64,000 nt of DNA from Halopseudomonas maritima (GTDB taxonomy: Bacteria > Pseudomonadota > Gammaproteobacteria > Pseudomonadales > Pseudomonadaceae), in contig NZ_CP079801.1 in assembly GCF_021545785.1 (NCBI RefSeq), positions 2,046,001 to 2,110,000 on the forward strand. Reading direction: 5' to 3'. Under the pieces are notes generated by a model. The model was not told the DNA's origin, ran no database searches, and worked only from the letters and a program-made list of their open reading frames with translations. The position numbers and the translations under genes were made by a program. Shown here piece after piece: positions 26,183-37,072 of the stretch (its first letter is position 1; each line of letters begins with the position of its first letter).

Positions 26183-27772
26183 TCAGGACAATTCCTCGGC
26201 CAGTTGGCTGGCCAGCCGGGCAACCAGTCCATAGATCGACAGCTGCGGGTTGGCGCCGATACTGGTGGGGAATAGCGAGCCATCGAGGATCGACAGGTTT
26301 TCCAGCTGATGATGTCGGCCCCGGCTATCAACCACGGCGGTTTGCGGATCTTCGCCCATGGCGCAGCCCCCCATGACGTGCGCGCTGGCCAGGCGCACAT
26401 CGTGGGCGCGGTAGGACAGCTCGGCAACTTGCTGCTGGAAGTCCGCCCAGCTGGTGCTCAGGCGCCCGTGGGCGTGGCTGGGCATCACCGCTTTGGCGCC
26501 GGCAGCAAACTGGACCTCGCCCATGCTCAGGTAGGCGCGGCGCGCGCCATCCCAGAGGTAGTCGTTGAGCGGGTAGTCGAGTACCGGATCGCCATTGTCG
26601 CGCAGGCTGACGCTGCCGCCCTGGCTTTGTTCGTGGAAGCCGTCGCGCAGCAGCGCCAGCAGCACGTTGCTCTGCGGTAACGCCGCCATGCGCTGCAGAC
26701 TCTGCATGCCAAAGCCGCCCATCAGTGTGGCGGTGATACTTGGCTGCATGGGCGGGACTTCCAGCTTGTAGCCCATCGGACCGGTGGTGCCCTGGTTCCA
26801 TTGAAAGTGGTCGGAGTAGATGGATTGTGGCGCGCCGTAATAGCCGTGGATGTCGCGATCGTACTGCGCCAGGGTCAGGTTGACCGGGTGCAGGAAGGTA
26901 CGCTTGCCGACGCGCTGGTGCGGGTCGGGTGCTTCGGAGCGCAGCAGCAGGCCGGGGTTGTTGATGCCGCCGCCGGCCAGCACGATATGCGGCGCGCGCA
27001 GGGTCAGCCGGTGACCGCTCGGGCGGCTGAGGTGTGCGTCCATCGCGCGGCACTGCACGGCGCTGACGCGGTCGCCGCTGAACGCCAGGCGTTCGGCGCG
27101 GGCGCTGTGTATCAGCACGGCGCCCTTGTCCAGGGCGGCTGGCAGCGTGGTGACCAGCATCGACTGCTTGGCGTTGGCCGGGCAACCGGTGCCGCAGTAA
27201 CCCAGATTCCAGCAACCGCGCACGTTACGCGGAATGACCTTCCAGTGATAACCGAGCTGTTCGCAACCCTGACGAATCACGTCGTTGTTGGCGTTGGGCG
27301 GTATCGCCCAGGGCGCGACGCCCAGGCGCTCCTCCATCTTGGCGAACCAGGGCGCCATGCTGGCGCTGTCGAGCCCCTTCACATTGTGCTCGGCGGCCCA
27401 GTGCGCCAGGGTTGGATCGGGTGTGCGGAAGCTGCTGGTCCAGTTTACCGTGGTGGTGCCGCCAACGGTGCGACCCTGCAGGATGCCGATGGCACTGTCG
27501 CCGGTGGCCCGCGCCGAGCCCTCCTGGTACAGCTCGGCGTAAGCCTTGCCTTCGTCGTTCTTGAAGTCGCTGGAGGTCTTCAGTGAGCCTTCTTCCACCA
27601 GCAGCACACGCAGGCCGGCGTTGGCGAGAATTTCGGCACTGGTGCCGCCGCCGGCGCCAGTGCCAATGATGATGACGTCTGCTTCAAGCTCACGGTCGCT
27701 ATCCAGTTCACGGGCATCAATAACCTGCCAGCCGCGCGCCACGCCCTGCAGGAAAATATCGGGTACAGGCAT
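26183..27772 (-). CDS. GMC-family FAD-dependent oxidoreductase
   Basis: 529 residues. The FAD-binding ADVIIIGTGAGGGTSAEILANAGLRVLLVEEG is at about 29-60, GRTVGGTTTVNWTSSFRTPD follows, and a cysteine-rich CWNLGYCGTGCPANAKQSML lies at about 186-205. The C-terminal GMC domain ends with HVMGGCAMGEDPQTAVVDSRGR...LSILDGSLFPTSIGANPQLSIYGLVARLA. The family oxidises alcohols (for example long-chain alcohols or sugar alcohols) with flavin. It follows a small Tat-signal lipoprotein by 9 bases and an aldehyde dehydrogenase, so an alcohol-to-acid route is likely; the substrate is not known. Confidence 0.88.
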   Translation of the reverse strand: MPVPDIFLQGVARGWQVIDARELDSDRELEADVIIIGTGAGGGTSAEILANAGLRVLLVEEGSLKTSSDFKNDEGKAYAELYQEGSARATGDSAIGILQGRTVGGTTTVNWTSSFRTPDPTLAHWAAEHNVKGLDSASMAPWFAKMEERLGVAPWAIPPNANNDVIRQGCEQLGYHWKVIPRNVRGCWNLGYCGTGCPANAKQSMLVTTLPAALDKGAVLIHSARAERLAFSGDRVSAVQCRAMDAHLSRPSGHRLTLRAPHIVLAGGGINNPGLLLRSEAPDPHQRVGKRTFLHPVNLTLAQYDRDIHGYYGAPQSIYSDHFQWNQGTTGPMGYKLEVPPMQPSITATLMGGFGMQSLQRMAALPQSNVLLALLRDGFHEQSQGGSVSLRDNGDPVLDYPLNDYLWDGARRAYLSMGEVQFAAGAKAVMPSHAHGRLSTSWADFQQQVAELSYRAHDVRLASAHVMGGCAMGEDPQTAVVDSRGRHHQLENLSILDGSLFPTSIGANPQLSIYGLVARLASQLAEELS

Positions 27773-27781
27773 AAAAACCTC

Positions 27782-28318
27782 TCAGACTTGCGGCGGGCCG
27801 GGGTAGCCGACGGCTGCCCAGGATTGTGGGGTGGCGTACCAGGACAGCTGTAGCAGCTGGGTGATGGCCTTGTGGCCCTTGCGCAGCAGATCGAATCGGC
27901 TGTCGCGCCAGCGCAGCAGAAAGGCCTCCAGTTGCGCCGGACTGGCCTCGGCCAGATTGCCCCAGATGCCGGTCAGCGGTCCGCGGGTGAGCGGCAGCGA
28001 CAGCATGCCCAGCAGGTTGAGCACTTCCTCCTGCACAAAGGGCGAAGCGGCTTGCAGCGAGCGGTCCAGCTGCGCTGTTGCTGCGTCGGCGGCCTGGCCC
28101 TGGTCAAAGGCCGGATGTGGGCCGATCACGGCCGGGTAAAGGGCGCGCAGCAGCGGCAGGTCGGAGTCGCGCAGCACGGCAAAATTTGTCGCCGGCGCAT
28201 TGCTGCTGCAACCGCTGAGGCTGGCCGTCAGGCCTGCGGTACCGAGCACCATGGAGGCGCCCAGTCCCAGCTTGAGCAGGCTGCGCCGGTCGAGATTCGG
28301 CGAGGTGGTATCAGGCAT
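27782..28318 (-). CDS. Twin-arginine signal lipoprotein, partner of the GMC oxidoreductase
   Basis: 178 residues. RRSLLKLGLGASMVLG (Arg11-Arg12) is a twin-arginine signal and SLSGC ends it with a lipobox cysteine at 37, so a folded lipoprotein exported by Tat is predicted. The rest (LRALYPAVIGPHPAFDQGQAADAATAQLDRSL...QVSWYATPQSWAAVGYPGPPQ style) recalls the small subunit (gluconate dehydrogenase subunit 3-like) that accompanies GMC dehydrogenases. It sits directly upstream of the GMC gene. The GMC protein has no signal of its own, so hitch-hiker export through this partner is an attractive inference. Confidence 0.75.
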   Translation of the reverse strand: MPDTTSPNLDRRSLLKLGLGASMVLGTAGLTASLSGCSSNAPATNFAVLRDSDLPLLRALYPAVIGPHPAFDQGQAADAATAQLDRSLQAASPFVQEEVLNLLGMLSLPLTRGPLTGIWGNLAEASPAQLEAFLLRWRDSRFDLLRKGHKAITQLLQLSWYATPQSWAAVGYPGPPQV

Positions 28319-28354
28319 GGTCTTTCTTCTTTATTTGTTGTTGCCTGCGCTGTT

Positions 28355-29797
28355 TCAGCGCAGGAACAGTTTGTACACCAGCTTCAGCAATGTGCCACCG
28401 TAGGGCGGGTAGATCGGCTTAGCGCCGTTGTAGCGCTGCTTTATATAGACGCCCTTGGCCTTGCTCATGGCCAAAAAGCCCTCGTGGCCGTGGTAGTGCC
28501 CCATGCCGGAGGCGCCGATGCCGCCGAAGGGCATGTCGTCCTGGGCAACGTGCAGTACGGCATCGTTGATGCACATGCCGCCGGCGTGGGTTTGCTGCAT
28601 CAGGCGCTGCTGCTCGGCTTTGTCGTAGCCAAAGTAGTACAGGGCCAGTGGGCGCGGGCGCTCGGCGATATAGCTCAGGGCGGCGTCCAGGTTATCGTAG
28701 GGCAGAATCGGCAGCAGCGGCCCGAAGATCTCATCCTGCATCACAGTCATGTCGTCGTTGACGTTGAGCAGCAAGGTGGGCGCGATCACGCGGGTGCCGT
28801 CCAGATCCTCGTTGGCCGGGTTGACCGGCAGAATGCGCGCACCCTTCTCGTTGGCATCGCTGAGATACCCCTGCAGGCGCAGGTACTGGCGCGGGTTGAC
28901 GATCTGCGTGTAGTCCGGGTTGTCGCGCAGGCTTGGGTACATCTGGGCAAAGCGTTGTTGCAGGGCCTCGGCCAGCGGCTCGACGCGGTCGCGCGGGCAG
29001 AGGATGTAGTCGGGGGCCACGCAGGTTTGACCGGCGTTGACCGCCTTGCCGAAGGCGATGCGTTCGGCGGCGTCGGCCAGCGGTACGTCCTGGGAGACGA
29101 TGGCCGGTGACTTGCCGCCCAGCTCCAGGGTGACTGGGGTCAGGTTGTCGGCGGCGGCGCGCATCACGTGACGGCCGATGCTGGTTGCGCCGGTGAACAG
29201 CAGGTGATCGAAGGCCAGACGGGAAAACGCGGCGCCTACCTCGGCTTCCCCGGTGACCACCGCTACCTGTTCTTCGGTGAAGACGCTACCCAGCATGCGC
29301 TCCAGCACCTCGGCGGTGCGCGGCGTCGACTCACTCATTTTGATCAGGGCACGGTTGCCGGCGGCCAGCGCGGTGACCAGCGGCCCAATTGCCAGATACA
29401 GCGGATAATTCCAGGGCACGATGATGCCAACGACGCCCAGCGGTTGGTAAACCACTTGGGCGCGGGCCGGCTGAAAGGCCATGCCGACCTTGCGGCGCGA
29501 AGGCTTCATCCAGCGGCGCAGATGCTTGCTGGCGTAGTGAATGGCTTCCAGCGAGGGCATGATCTCGGCCAGCCGCGTTTCATCGGCTGAGCGTCGGCCA
29601 AAGTCGGCATTGATGGCCTTGATGAAAGCGTCCTGGTGGTTGAGCAGCACCTGCTTGAGTGCCTTGAGTTGGTCCACCCGGGTGTCGGCATCGGGCATGG
29701 GATCCTTCGCAAAGGCCGCCTGCTGGGCGCTAAACAGTTGCTGCATGCGGTTGATGGATTGTTGCTGATCCTGCAGGTAAGCAATATCGGCGACCAT
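28355..29797 (-). CDS. Coniferyl-aldehyde-dehydrogenase-like NAD(P) aldehyde dehydrogenase
   Basis: 480 residues of the aldehyde dehydrogenase superfamily: VVGIIVPWNYPLYLAIGPLVTALAAGN (about 121-148), the general base Glu225 in LELGGKSP, the catalytic Cys259 in NAGQTCVAPDY, and the C-terminal MPFGGIGASGMGHYHGHEGFLAMSKAKGVY. This is the CalB/class-3-like branch, which oxidises aromatic or long-chain aldehydes to acids. It leads a three-gene unit with the Tat lipoprotein and GMC oxidoreductase and is divergent from a TetR gene. Confidence 0.9.
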   Translation of the reverse strand: MVADIAYLQDQQQSINRMQQLFSAQQAAFAKDPMPDADTRVDQLKALKQVLLNHQDAFIKAINADFGRRSADETRLAEIMPSLEAIHYASKHLRRWMKPSRRKVGMAFQPARAQVVYQPLGVVGIIVPWNYPLYLAIGPLVTALAAGNRALIKMSESTPRTAEVLERMLGSVFTEEQVAVVTGEAEVGAAFSRLAFDHLLFTGATSIGRHVMRAAADNLTPVTLELGGKSPAIVSQDVPLADAAERIAFGKAVNAGQTCVAPDYILCPRDRVEPLAEALQQRFAQMYPSLRDNPDYTQIVNPRQYLRLQGYLSDANEKGARILPVNPANEDLDGTRVIAPTLLLNVNDDMTVMQDEIFGPLLPILPYDNLDAALSYIAERPRPLALYYFGYDKAEQQRLMQQTHAGGMCINDAVLHVAQDDMPFGGIGASGMGHYHGHEGFLAMSKAKGVYIKQRYNGAKPIYPPYGGTLLKLVYKLFLR

Positions 29798-29866
29798 GGA
29801 CGCCTCCCATTTGTTGGTGTTTTTGTCGGTTGTGGCGCTGGGTGAGGGCGCGTAAGGCAGTATTTT

Positions 29867-29882
29867 TAGAGTAATTACTCTA
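29867..29882. promoter_or_regulatory. 16-bp perfect palindrome, probable TetR operator
   Basis: TAGAGTAATTACTCTA lies in the divergent promoter between the aldehyde dehydrogenase and TetR genes, 62 bases before the TetR start. An AT-rich flank and the symmetrical shape fit a TetR dimer site. Direct evidence is lacking. Confidence 0.65.
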
Positions 29883-29944
29883 GAGTGTCAAATACGGTAA
29901 GATGTCGACCCTAGCCCAGTGCAACCCAACGCCCGACGAATGTG

Positions 29945-30601
29945 ATGAAAACCCGCGACCGCATCCTTCATGCCAGCCTGCAGCTGTTCAACGAACAGGG
30001 AGAGCGCAGCGTGACCACCAACCACATTGCTGCGCACTTGGGTATGTCACCCGGCAACCTGTATTACCACTTCCGCAACAAGCAGCAGATCATTGCCGAG
30101 CTGTTCGAGGGCTACGTAGCGGAGATGGAGCAGAGTCTTGCTTTGCCGCAGGGGCGCGCGCTGGATCTGGACGACAAGGCGGGTTACCTCGAAGCGGTAG
30201 CTGCGGTCATGTGGCGTTATCGATTCCTGCTGCGTGATCTGGAGCACCTGCTGGCCAGCGATGCAGCGCTGGCGGCGCGTTACCGACCCTTCTCGCGTAA
30301 TGCGCTACAGGCAATCGAGGCGATTTTTCAAGGCACCATCGACGCCGGCATTCTCGATGCCCGTTACGCCGATGCGTCGGTGTTGGCGCTCAACAGCTGG
30401 CTACTGATGAATAGCTGGGTCAGTTTTCTGTGCACTACGGTGCTTAACGACGCGCAGGACAGTCTGACGCTGCAGATGTTGCAGCGCGGCGTCTATCAGG
30501 TGCTGGCGCAGGAGAGGGGCCTGTTGAGTGAAGCGGCCAGGCCGCGGGTTGAGGTCATGCTGCAAACGCTCTACGCCGACTTGCCTGCCGATCCCAGCTG
30601 A
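29945..30601 (+). CDS. TetR-family transcriptional regulator
   Basis: 218 residues from ATG at 29945 (a GTG lies one codon upstream). The N-terminal HTH is RDRILHASLQLFNEQGERSVTTNHIAAHLGMSPGNLYYHFRNKQQIIAELFEGY (about 4-57), and the ligand domain follows with RYRFLLRDLEHLLASDAALAARYRPF. The gene is divergent from the aldehyde/GMC operon, with a perfect palindrome between them, so it probably represses that operon. Its last 31 bases overlap the end of the convergent YheT-type hydrolase gene. Confidence 0.92.
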   Translation: MKTRDRILHASLQLFNEQGERSVTTNHIAAHLGMSPGNLYYHFRNKQQIIAELFEGYVAEMEQSLALPQGRALDLDDKAGYLEAVAAVMWRYRFLLRDLEHLLASDAALAARYRPFSRNALQAIEAIFQGTIDAGILDARYADASVLALNSWLLMNSWVSFLCTTVLNDAQDSLTLQMLQRGVYQVLAQERGLLSEAARPRVEVMLQTLYADLPADPS

Positions 30602-31587
30602 GCCGCCAGCCAGGTCGGAATACGACGCTCCAGATAATAGCCAGGGCGCCAGAGCGGCCCCTCCACAAAGCCGACATGGCCGCCGCGCTGGTGCAGCTCA
30701 AACTCGGTACGCGGCCCCAGCTCGTCCAGCTGCGGCAGGCTGCGCGGGTAGACAAAGGGGTCGTTGAGCGCCTGAATCAGCAGGCAGGGGCGCTGAATGC
30801 GGCCGAGAAAGAAGCGGCTGCTGCAGCGTCGGTAATAATCCTCGGCGCTGGCGTAACCGTGCAGCGGCGCGGTTATCCGGCCATCGAAATCCCAGAAGGT
30901 ATCCATGCCGTCCATCGAGCCAAGGGCGTCGAGCCGGGCGTGTTCGCTGTGCCAGCCCTGGTGCTGAAACAGCCGCTTCTTGTTGCTGACGTAGGCCAAC
31001 ATGTCGCGCATAAAGCGGCTCTGATAGACCCGCGAAAAGCCTTCTTGCAGCCGGTCGGCGCATTCGTCCAGACGAAAGGGCACGGATACCGCAACCGCCG
31101 CACCGAGCGGGCAGTCGTCACCGCATTCACCCAGATACTTGAGCAGCACGTTGCCGCCCAGTGAGAAGCCGGCCGCCGCCAGCGTGCGCCCGGGACAGCG
31201 CAGCAGCACATGCTTGACCACGTCGGCCAGATCATCGCTGGCGCCGGAGTGGTAGGCGCGGGCGCTGTGGTTGGGCTCGCCCGAGCAGCCGCGCCAGTTG
31301 ACCGCCACACTGCGCCAGCCAAGCGCTGCCAGCTGCCGCTGCTGGCCGAGGATATACAGTGAGTTGGAACTGCCGGTCAGGCCGTGCAGCAGAATTACGC
31401 AGGGTTGCTCTGGGTTATCCGGGCCAAACCAGTCCAGATCAAGAAAGTCGCCATCGGCCAGCGTCAGGCGTTCACGCTCGCGCTGCAATGGTAGAGAGCG
31501 GCGCAGCAGCGGGCTGAACAGGGTCTGCAGGTGGCCGCCGGGCAGCCAGCGCGCGGGCCGAAAGCGGCTCACGCTGTGCGGTGCCAC
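30571..31587 (-). CDS. YheT-family alpha/beta hydrolase
   Basis: 338 residues with PARWLPGGHLQTLFSPLLRR at the N-terminus, the oxyanion HGLTGSSNSLYI (about 68-80), nucleophile Ser in AAGFSLGGNVLLKYLGE (about 141-156), the acid in QALNDPFVYPRSLP and the catalytic His in HQRGGHVGFVEG. The YheT/EstC-like family contains esterases of unclear substrate. It overlaps rsmD by 19 bases upstream and the convergent TetR gene downstream. Confidence 0.93.
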   Translation of the reverse strand: MAPHSVSRFRPARWLPGGHLQTLFSPLLRRSLPLQRERERLTLADGDFLDLDWFGPDNPEQPCVILLHGLTGSSNSLYILGQQRQLAALGWRSVAVNWRGCSGEPNHSARAYHSGASDDLADVVKHVLLRCPGRTLAAAGFSLGGNVLLKYLGECGDDCPLGAAVAVSVPFRLDECADRLQEGFSRVYQSRFMRDMLAYVSNKKRLFQHQGWHSEHARLDALGSMDGMDTFWDFDGRITAPLHGYASAEDYYRRCSSRFFLGRIQRPCLLIQALNDPFVYPRSLPQLDELGPRTEFELHQRGGHVGFVEGPLWRPGYYLERRIPTWLAAQLGSAGKSA

Positions 31588-32146
31588 AGGCTGTACCAGA
31601 CCTGGCCAGCGCGTTTTTCACGGTGCAGTTGCCAGCTGCCGGGCAGGGTCAGCTGGCTGGGCGACTGCTCGCTTTCGATATAGATCTGCGCGTCGTCAGC
31701 CAACCAACCGTTGGCTTCCAGTGCTGTGCAGGCCGGCTCCAGCAGGCCCTGATGGAACGGCGGGTCGAGAAACACCAGATCAAACTGGCGCGGCGGCGTA
31801 CCGCTCAGCAATGACAGGCCGTCCTGCTGGATCACCTCGGCGCGGTCGCATTCCAGTGTCTGCAGGTGGCCGCGCAGGGTCTGTACCACGTCGCGGCTGA
31901 GGTCGCCGGCCAGGGCGCTGGCCGCGCCGCGCGACAGGGCTTCCAGCGTCAGCGCGCCACTGCCGGTGAACGGGTCCAGGCAATGGGCGCCGGGTACCGC
32001 GCTGCTCAGCCAGTTGAACAGCGTCTCACGCACGCGGTCGGGCGTCGGGCGCAGGCCCGGCTGTTCGGTGAAGCTGAAGCGGCGGCTGCGCCACTCGCCG
32101 GCGATGATGCGCAGCTGGCTGACACGCGCCTTGGTGCGAACGGGTT

Positions 32147-32150
<4 letters not shown>
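31569..32150 (-). CDS. rsmD: 16S rRNA (guanine966-N2)-methyltransferase
   Basis: 193 residues with the RsmD N-terminus RIIAGEWRSRRFSF, RPTPDRVRETLFNWL, SAM motif I LDPFTGSGALTLEALSRGA (about 58-76) and the catalytic DLVFLDPPFHQG. It methylates G966 of 16S rRNA in the 30S subunit. Its start overlaps the stop of the preceding M16 gene by 4 bases, and its end overlaps the hydrolase gene by 19 bases. Confidence 0.96.
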
Positions 32151-33711
<1,561 letters not shown>

Positions 33712-33715
<4 letters not shown>

Positions 33716-35058
33716 GGTTGCGCCTCCTCGGCAAGCGGCAGGTTATAGCTGCGGGTGTAGCGTTCGCGTGTCAGGTATTTGCGGGCGACCGCGCTGACCT
33801 GCTCGGGAGTGATGGCCTGCAGGGCGGCGGAGTCTTCGTCCACCAACTGCCAGGGCAGTCCGACGACCTCCAGCGTACCGATGCGATCGGCTTGCGCCAT
33901 GATGCTGTCCTGGGCGTAGACCAGCCCGGCAACCACCTGGGCCTGCACGCGCGATAGCTCTTCGGCGCTGGGCGGGGTCTGCTTCAGTTCGTCAATTTGC
34001 TGCCAGATCGCGTCTTCCAGCTGCGGCAGGTCAACTGCGCGGGCCTCGTTGGGTATGCCGCTGAGAATAAACAGGGTGTCGCCCCGGGTGAACGCGTCGT
34101 AGCCGCTGCCGACCGAGGTGGCGATGGCCTCGCCACGCTCCAGCCGGCTGGACAGGCGGGCGCTGTAGCCGCCGTCCAGCACGGCGCTGAGCAGGCGCAG
34201 GGCGTGTACTTCCCAGGCCTCGCTGGCGGTGTTCAGCGACGGCACGTTGAAGCCCATCAGCAGGGTGGGTAGTTGCAGGTCCAGATGCAGCGTCATGCTG
34301 CGCTCACCGGGCGCTGGCAGTTCCAACGGAGCCCGGGGCAGCGGTGCGCTGCCAGCCGGCACGGCGCCAAAGTAGCGCTCGACCAGTGGCTTGACCGTTT
34401 CGGGGTACACATCGCCGACAATCACCAGCACGGCGTTGCCCGGTGCATAGTGCTGCTGGTACCAGGCGCGCAGATCCTCGATGCCCATGCGCTCGATGTC
34501 GTGCATCCAGCCGATAACCGGCTGGCGATAGGGGTTGGCGGTGTAGGCCTGGGCGAGAAAGCGTTCGTAGGCCAGGCCATTGGGGTTGTCGTCCACGCGC
34601 ATGCGGCGCTCTTCTTTGATGACCTCGATCTCCTTGACGAATTCGTCTTCGGGCAGGGTCAGCAGGTGCATACGCTCGGCTTCCATTTCCAGTGCGACCG
34701 GCAGCTGGTCGCGGCTGAGCATCTGGTAGTAGGCCGTGTAGTCGCGGTTGGTCATGGCATTTTCGCTGGCACCCAGGCTGTTGAGCAGGTGGGATGCCTG
34801 ACCGGGCTCAAGGTGCTTGCTGCCCTTGAACATCATGTGTTCGAGCGCGTGAGACAGGCCCGTCTGTCCGGGCGGCTCATCGGCGCCGCCGACCTTGTAC
34901 CAGACCTGCGAGACCACCACTGGTGCGCGGTGGTCTTCGCGGATGATGACCTTCAAGCCATTGTCCAGGGTGTAGCTGTGGGTGGGTTGGCGGCTCTCGG
35001 CGTGGGCCAGCGGCGCCAGCAGCGGGAGCAGAAGCAGGAGGTAGCGCAAGGGCTGCAT
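33712..35058 (-). CDS. M16-family zinc metalloprotease, catalytic subunit
   Basis: 448 residues from MQPLRYLLLLLPLLAPLAHA, a signal peptide; a frame extending to 35364 crosses the ftsY gene and is rejected, and CAGGAAACC precedes the chosen ATG. The inverted zinc motif HALEH is at residues 70-74 (His70, Glu73, His74), with the third ligand expected in the glutamate-rich MHLLTLPEDEFVKEIEVIKEERR helix. It should cleave periplasmic peptides or misfolded proteins. The downstream M16 gene lacks the zinc site, suggesting a working pair (P. aeruginosa PA0371-PA0372 order). It is divergent from ftsY. Confidence 0.93.
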
Positions 35059-35203
35059 GCAGGTTTCCTGTTGTACGGCGTGGTCGGAAGGCGAGCCGGC
35101 AGACGGCTGCTGCGGGTCATACCGCCCTCGGCGGAAGTGGGGTAGGATAACCCAACCTTCAATGAGGCGGACATGCGCCGCCGAACTCAGATAGTGACAC
35201 TTC

Positions 35204-36406
35204 ATGTTTGGTTCCAAAGACAAACCGCAAGACGCCGACTCCCAGGACAACAGCAAAACCGAGAAGAAGGGGCTGTTTGGCTGGGCACGTCGCAAGGATA
35301 AGCCCGCCGACACAGCGGCACAGGCTGATGCACCAGCCCCGCTGAGTGGCGACCTGAATACCATCGAAGGCCGTGAGGCCGCCGCGCGCGAAGCCGCCGC
35401 CTCGCTGTTTTCCGAGCTGGGTCAGCAGGCGAGCGCCGAGCCACCGGCCGAGCCCGTTGAGCCCGAAGTGCAGCCCGAAAGCGGCGGCTTTTTCTCGCGT
35501 ATGCGCCAGGGGCTGTCCAAGACCAGCGCCAACCTCGGCGAGGGCATGGCCAACCTGTTCCTCGGCGAGAAAGAAATCGACGACGAACTGCTGGAAGAGA
35601 TGGAAACGCGCCTGCTGATGGCTGACGTGGGCATCGAAGCCACCACCATGATCATGGAAACCCTGCAGCAGCGGGTTACCCGCCGTCAGGTCTCCAGCCG
35701 CAAGGCGTTGTACCGCGCACTACAGGATGAGCTCGAAGCGCTGCTGGCGCACGTAGCCAAGCCGCTGGAGATCGACACCAGCAAAAAGCCCTACGTGATT
35801 CTGGTGGTTGGCGTGAATGGTGTTGGCAAGACCACCACCATCGGCAAACTGGCCAAGCGCCTGCAGGGCGAGGGCAAGCAGGTGATGCTCGCCGCTGGCG
35901 ATACCTTCCGCGCCGCTGCCGTCGAGCAGTTGCAGGTCTGGGGCGAGCGCAACAAGATTGGCGTGATTGCCCAGCACACCGGTGCCGACTCGGCCTCGGT
36001 GATCTTCGACGGCCTGCAGGCCGCCAAGGCCCGCGGCGCCGATGTGCTGATTGCCGACACTGCCGGCCGTCTGCACAACAAGGATCACCTGATGGACGAG
36101 CTGGCCAAGGTCAAGCGCGTGATGGCCAAGCTGGATGCCGACGCGCCGCACGAGGTAATGCTGGTGCTCGACGCCGGTACCGGCCAGAACGCCATTTCCC
36201 AGACCAAGTTGTTCGATCAGGCCGTTGGCCTGACCGGCCTGACCCTGACCAAGCTCGACGGCACAGCCAAGGGCGGGGTGATCTTTGCGCTGGCCAAGCA
36301 GTTTGGCCTGCCGATCCGCTTTATCGGTGTGGGCGAGCAGATCGATGACCTGCGCCCCTTCACTGCACCGGATTTTGTCGCCGCGCTGTTTGGACAGAAG
36401 CCATAA
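35204..36406 (+). CDS. ftsY: Signal recognition particle receptor FtsY
   Basis: 400 residues: an acidic, charged N-terminal A domain (about 1-95) followed by the NG GTPase with GVNGVGKTTTIGKLAKRL (G1, about 205-222), DTAGRLHNKDHLMDEL (G3) and TKLDGTAKGG (G4). It docks SRP-ribosome complexes to SecYEG for membrane protein insertion. Its stop codon is directly followed by the ftsE ATG (TAAATG), so ftsY-ftsE-ftsX form one operon. Confidence 0.98.
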   Translation: MFGSKDKPQDADSQDNSKTEKKGLFGWARRKDKPADTAAQADAPAPLSGDLNTIEGREAAAREAAASLFSELGQQASAEPPAEPVEPEVQPESGGFFSRMRQGLSKTSANLGEGMANLFLGEKEIDDELLEEMETRLLMADVGIEATTMIMETLQQRVTRRQVSSRKALYRALQDELEALLAHVAKPLEIDTSKKPYVILVVGVNGVGKTTTIGKLAKRLQGEGKQVMLAAGDTFRAAAVEQLQVWGERNKIGVIAQHTGADSASVIFDGLQAAKARGADVLIADTAGRLHNKDHLMDELAKVKRVMAKLDADAPHEVMLVLDAGTGQNAISQTKLFDQAVGLTGLTLTKLDGTAKGGVIFALAKQFGLPIRFIGVGEQIDDLRPFTAPDFVAALFGQKP

Positions 36407-37072
36407 ATGATTCGCTTCGAGCAGGTCAGCAAGCGCTATTCCAACGGTCACCAGGGGCTGGATAACCTCAGCTTCCACATTCGGACCGGTGAGATGGTGT
36501 TTATTACCGGGCATTCAGGCGCGGGCAAGAGCACCCTGCTGAAGCTGATCATGTGCATGGAGCGGCCCAGTAGCGGCGCCGTGCATGTGGGTGGGCAAAA
36601 TCTGCGTGATCTGGGCAGTGATGACATCCCCTACCTGCGCCGTCAGGTGGGCGTGGTATTTCAGAATCACCAGTTGCTGTTTGATCGCACCGTCTTCGAC
36701 AACGTCGCGCTGCCGCTGATCATCAACGGCACCCCGTCGGATGAGGTGGGCCGACGGGTGCGCGCCGCGCTCGACAAGGTAGGCTTGCTGAGCAAGGAGA
36801 ACAGCTACCCCATCGCGCTGTCCGGTGGTGAACAGCAGCGCGTCGGCATTGCCCGTGCAGTGGTGCACAAGCCTGCCCTGCTGCTGGCGGACGAGCCGAC
36901 CGGTAACCTCGATCCCGAGCTGTCGGCGGAGATTATGGGGCTGTTCGAAGACTTCAACCGCGTGGGTGTGACCGTGATCATCGCCAGTCACGACCTGCCG
37001 CTGATCGCGCGCCTGCACCATCGTACCCTGACACTCGATCAGGGCCGGCTGCTGGCTGACGGGGAGTCCTGA
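36407..37072 (+). CDS. ftsE: Cell division ATP-binding protein FtsE
   Basis: 221 residues of an ABC ATPase: Walker A GHSGAGKSTLLK (about 36-47), Q-loop VVFQNHQLLFDRTVFDNVALPL, signature LSGGEQQRVGIARA, Walker B LLLADEPTGNLDPE. With FtsX it controls periplasmic amidase activation at the septum. The stop overlaps the ftsX start by one base (TGATG). Confidence 0.98.
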   Translation: MIRFEQVSKRYSNGHQGLDNLSFHIRTGEMVFITGHSGAGKSTLLKLIMCMERPSSGAVHVGGQNLRDLGSDDIPYLRRQVGVVFQNHQLLFDRTVFDNVALPLIINGTPSDEVGRRVRAALDKVGLLSKENSYPIALSGGEQQRVGIARAVVHKPALLLADEPTGNLDPELSAEIMGLFEDFNRVGVTVIIASHDLPLIARLHHRTLTLDQGRLLADGES

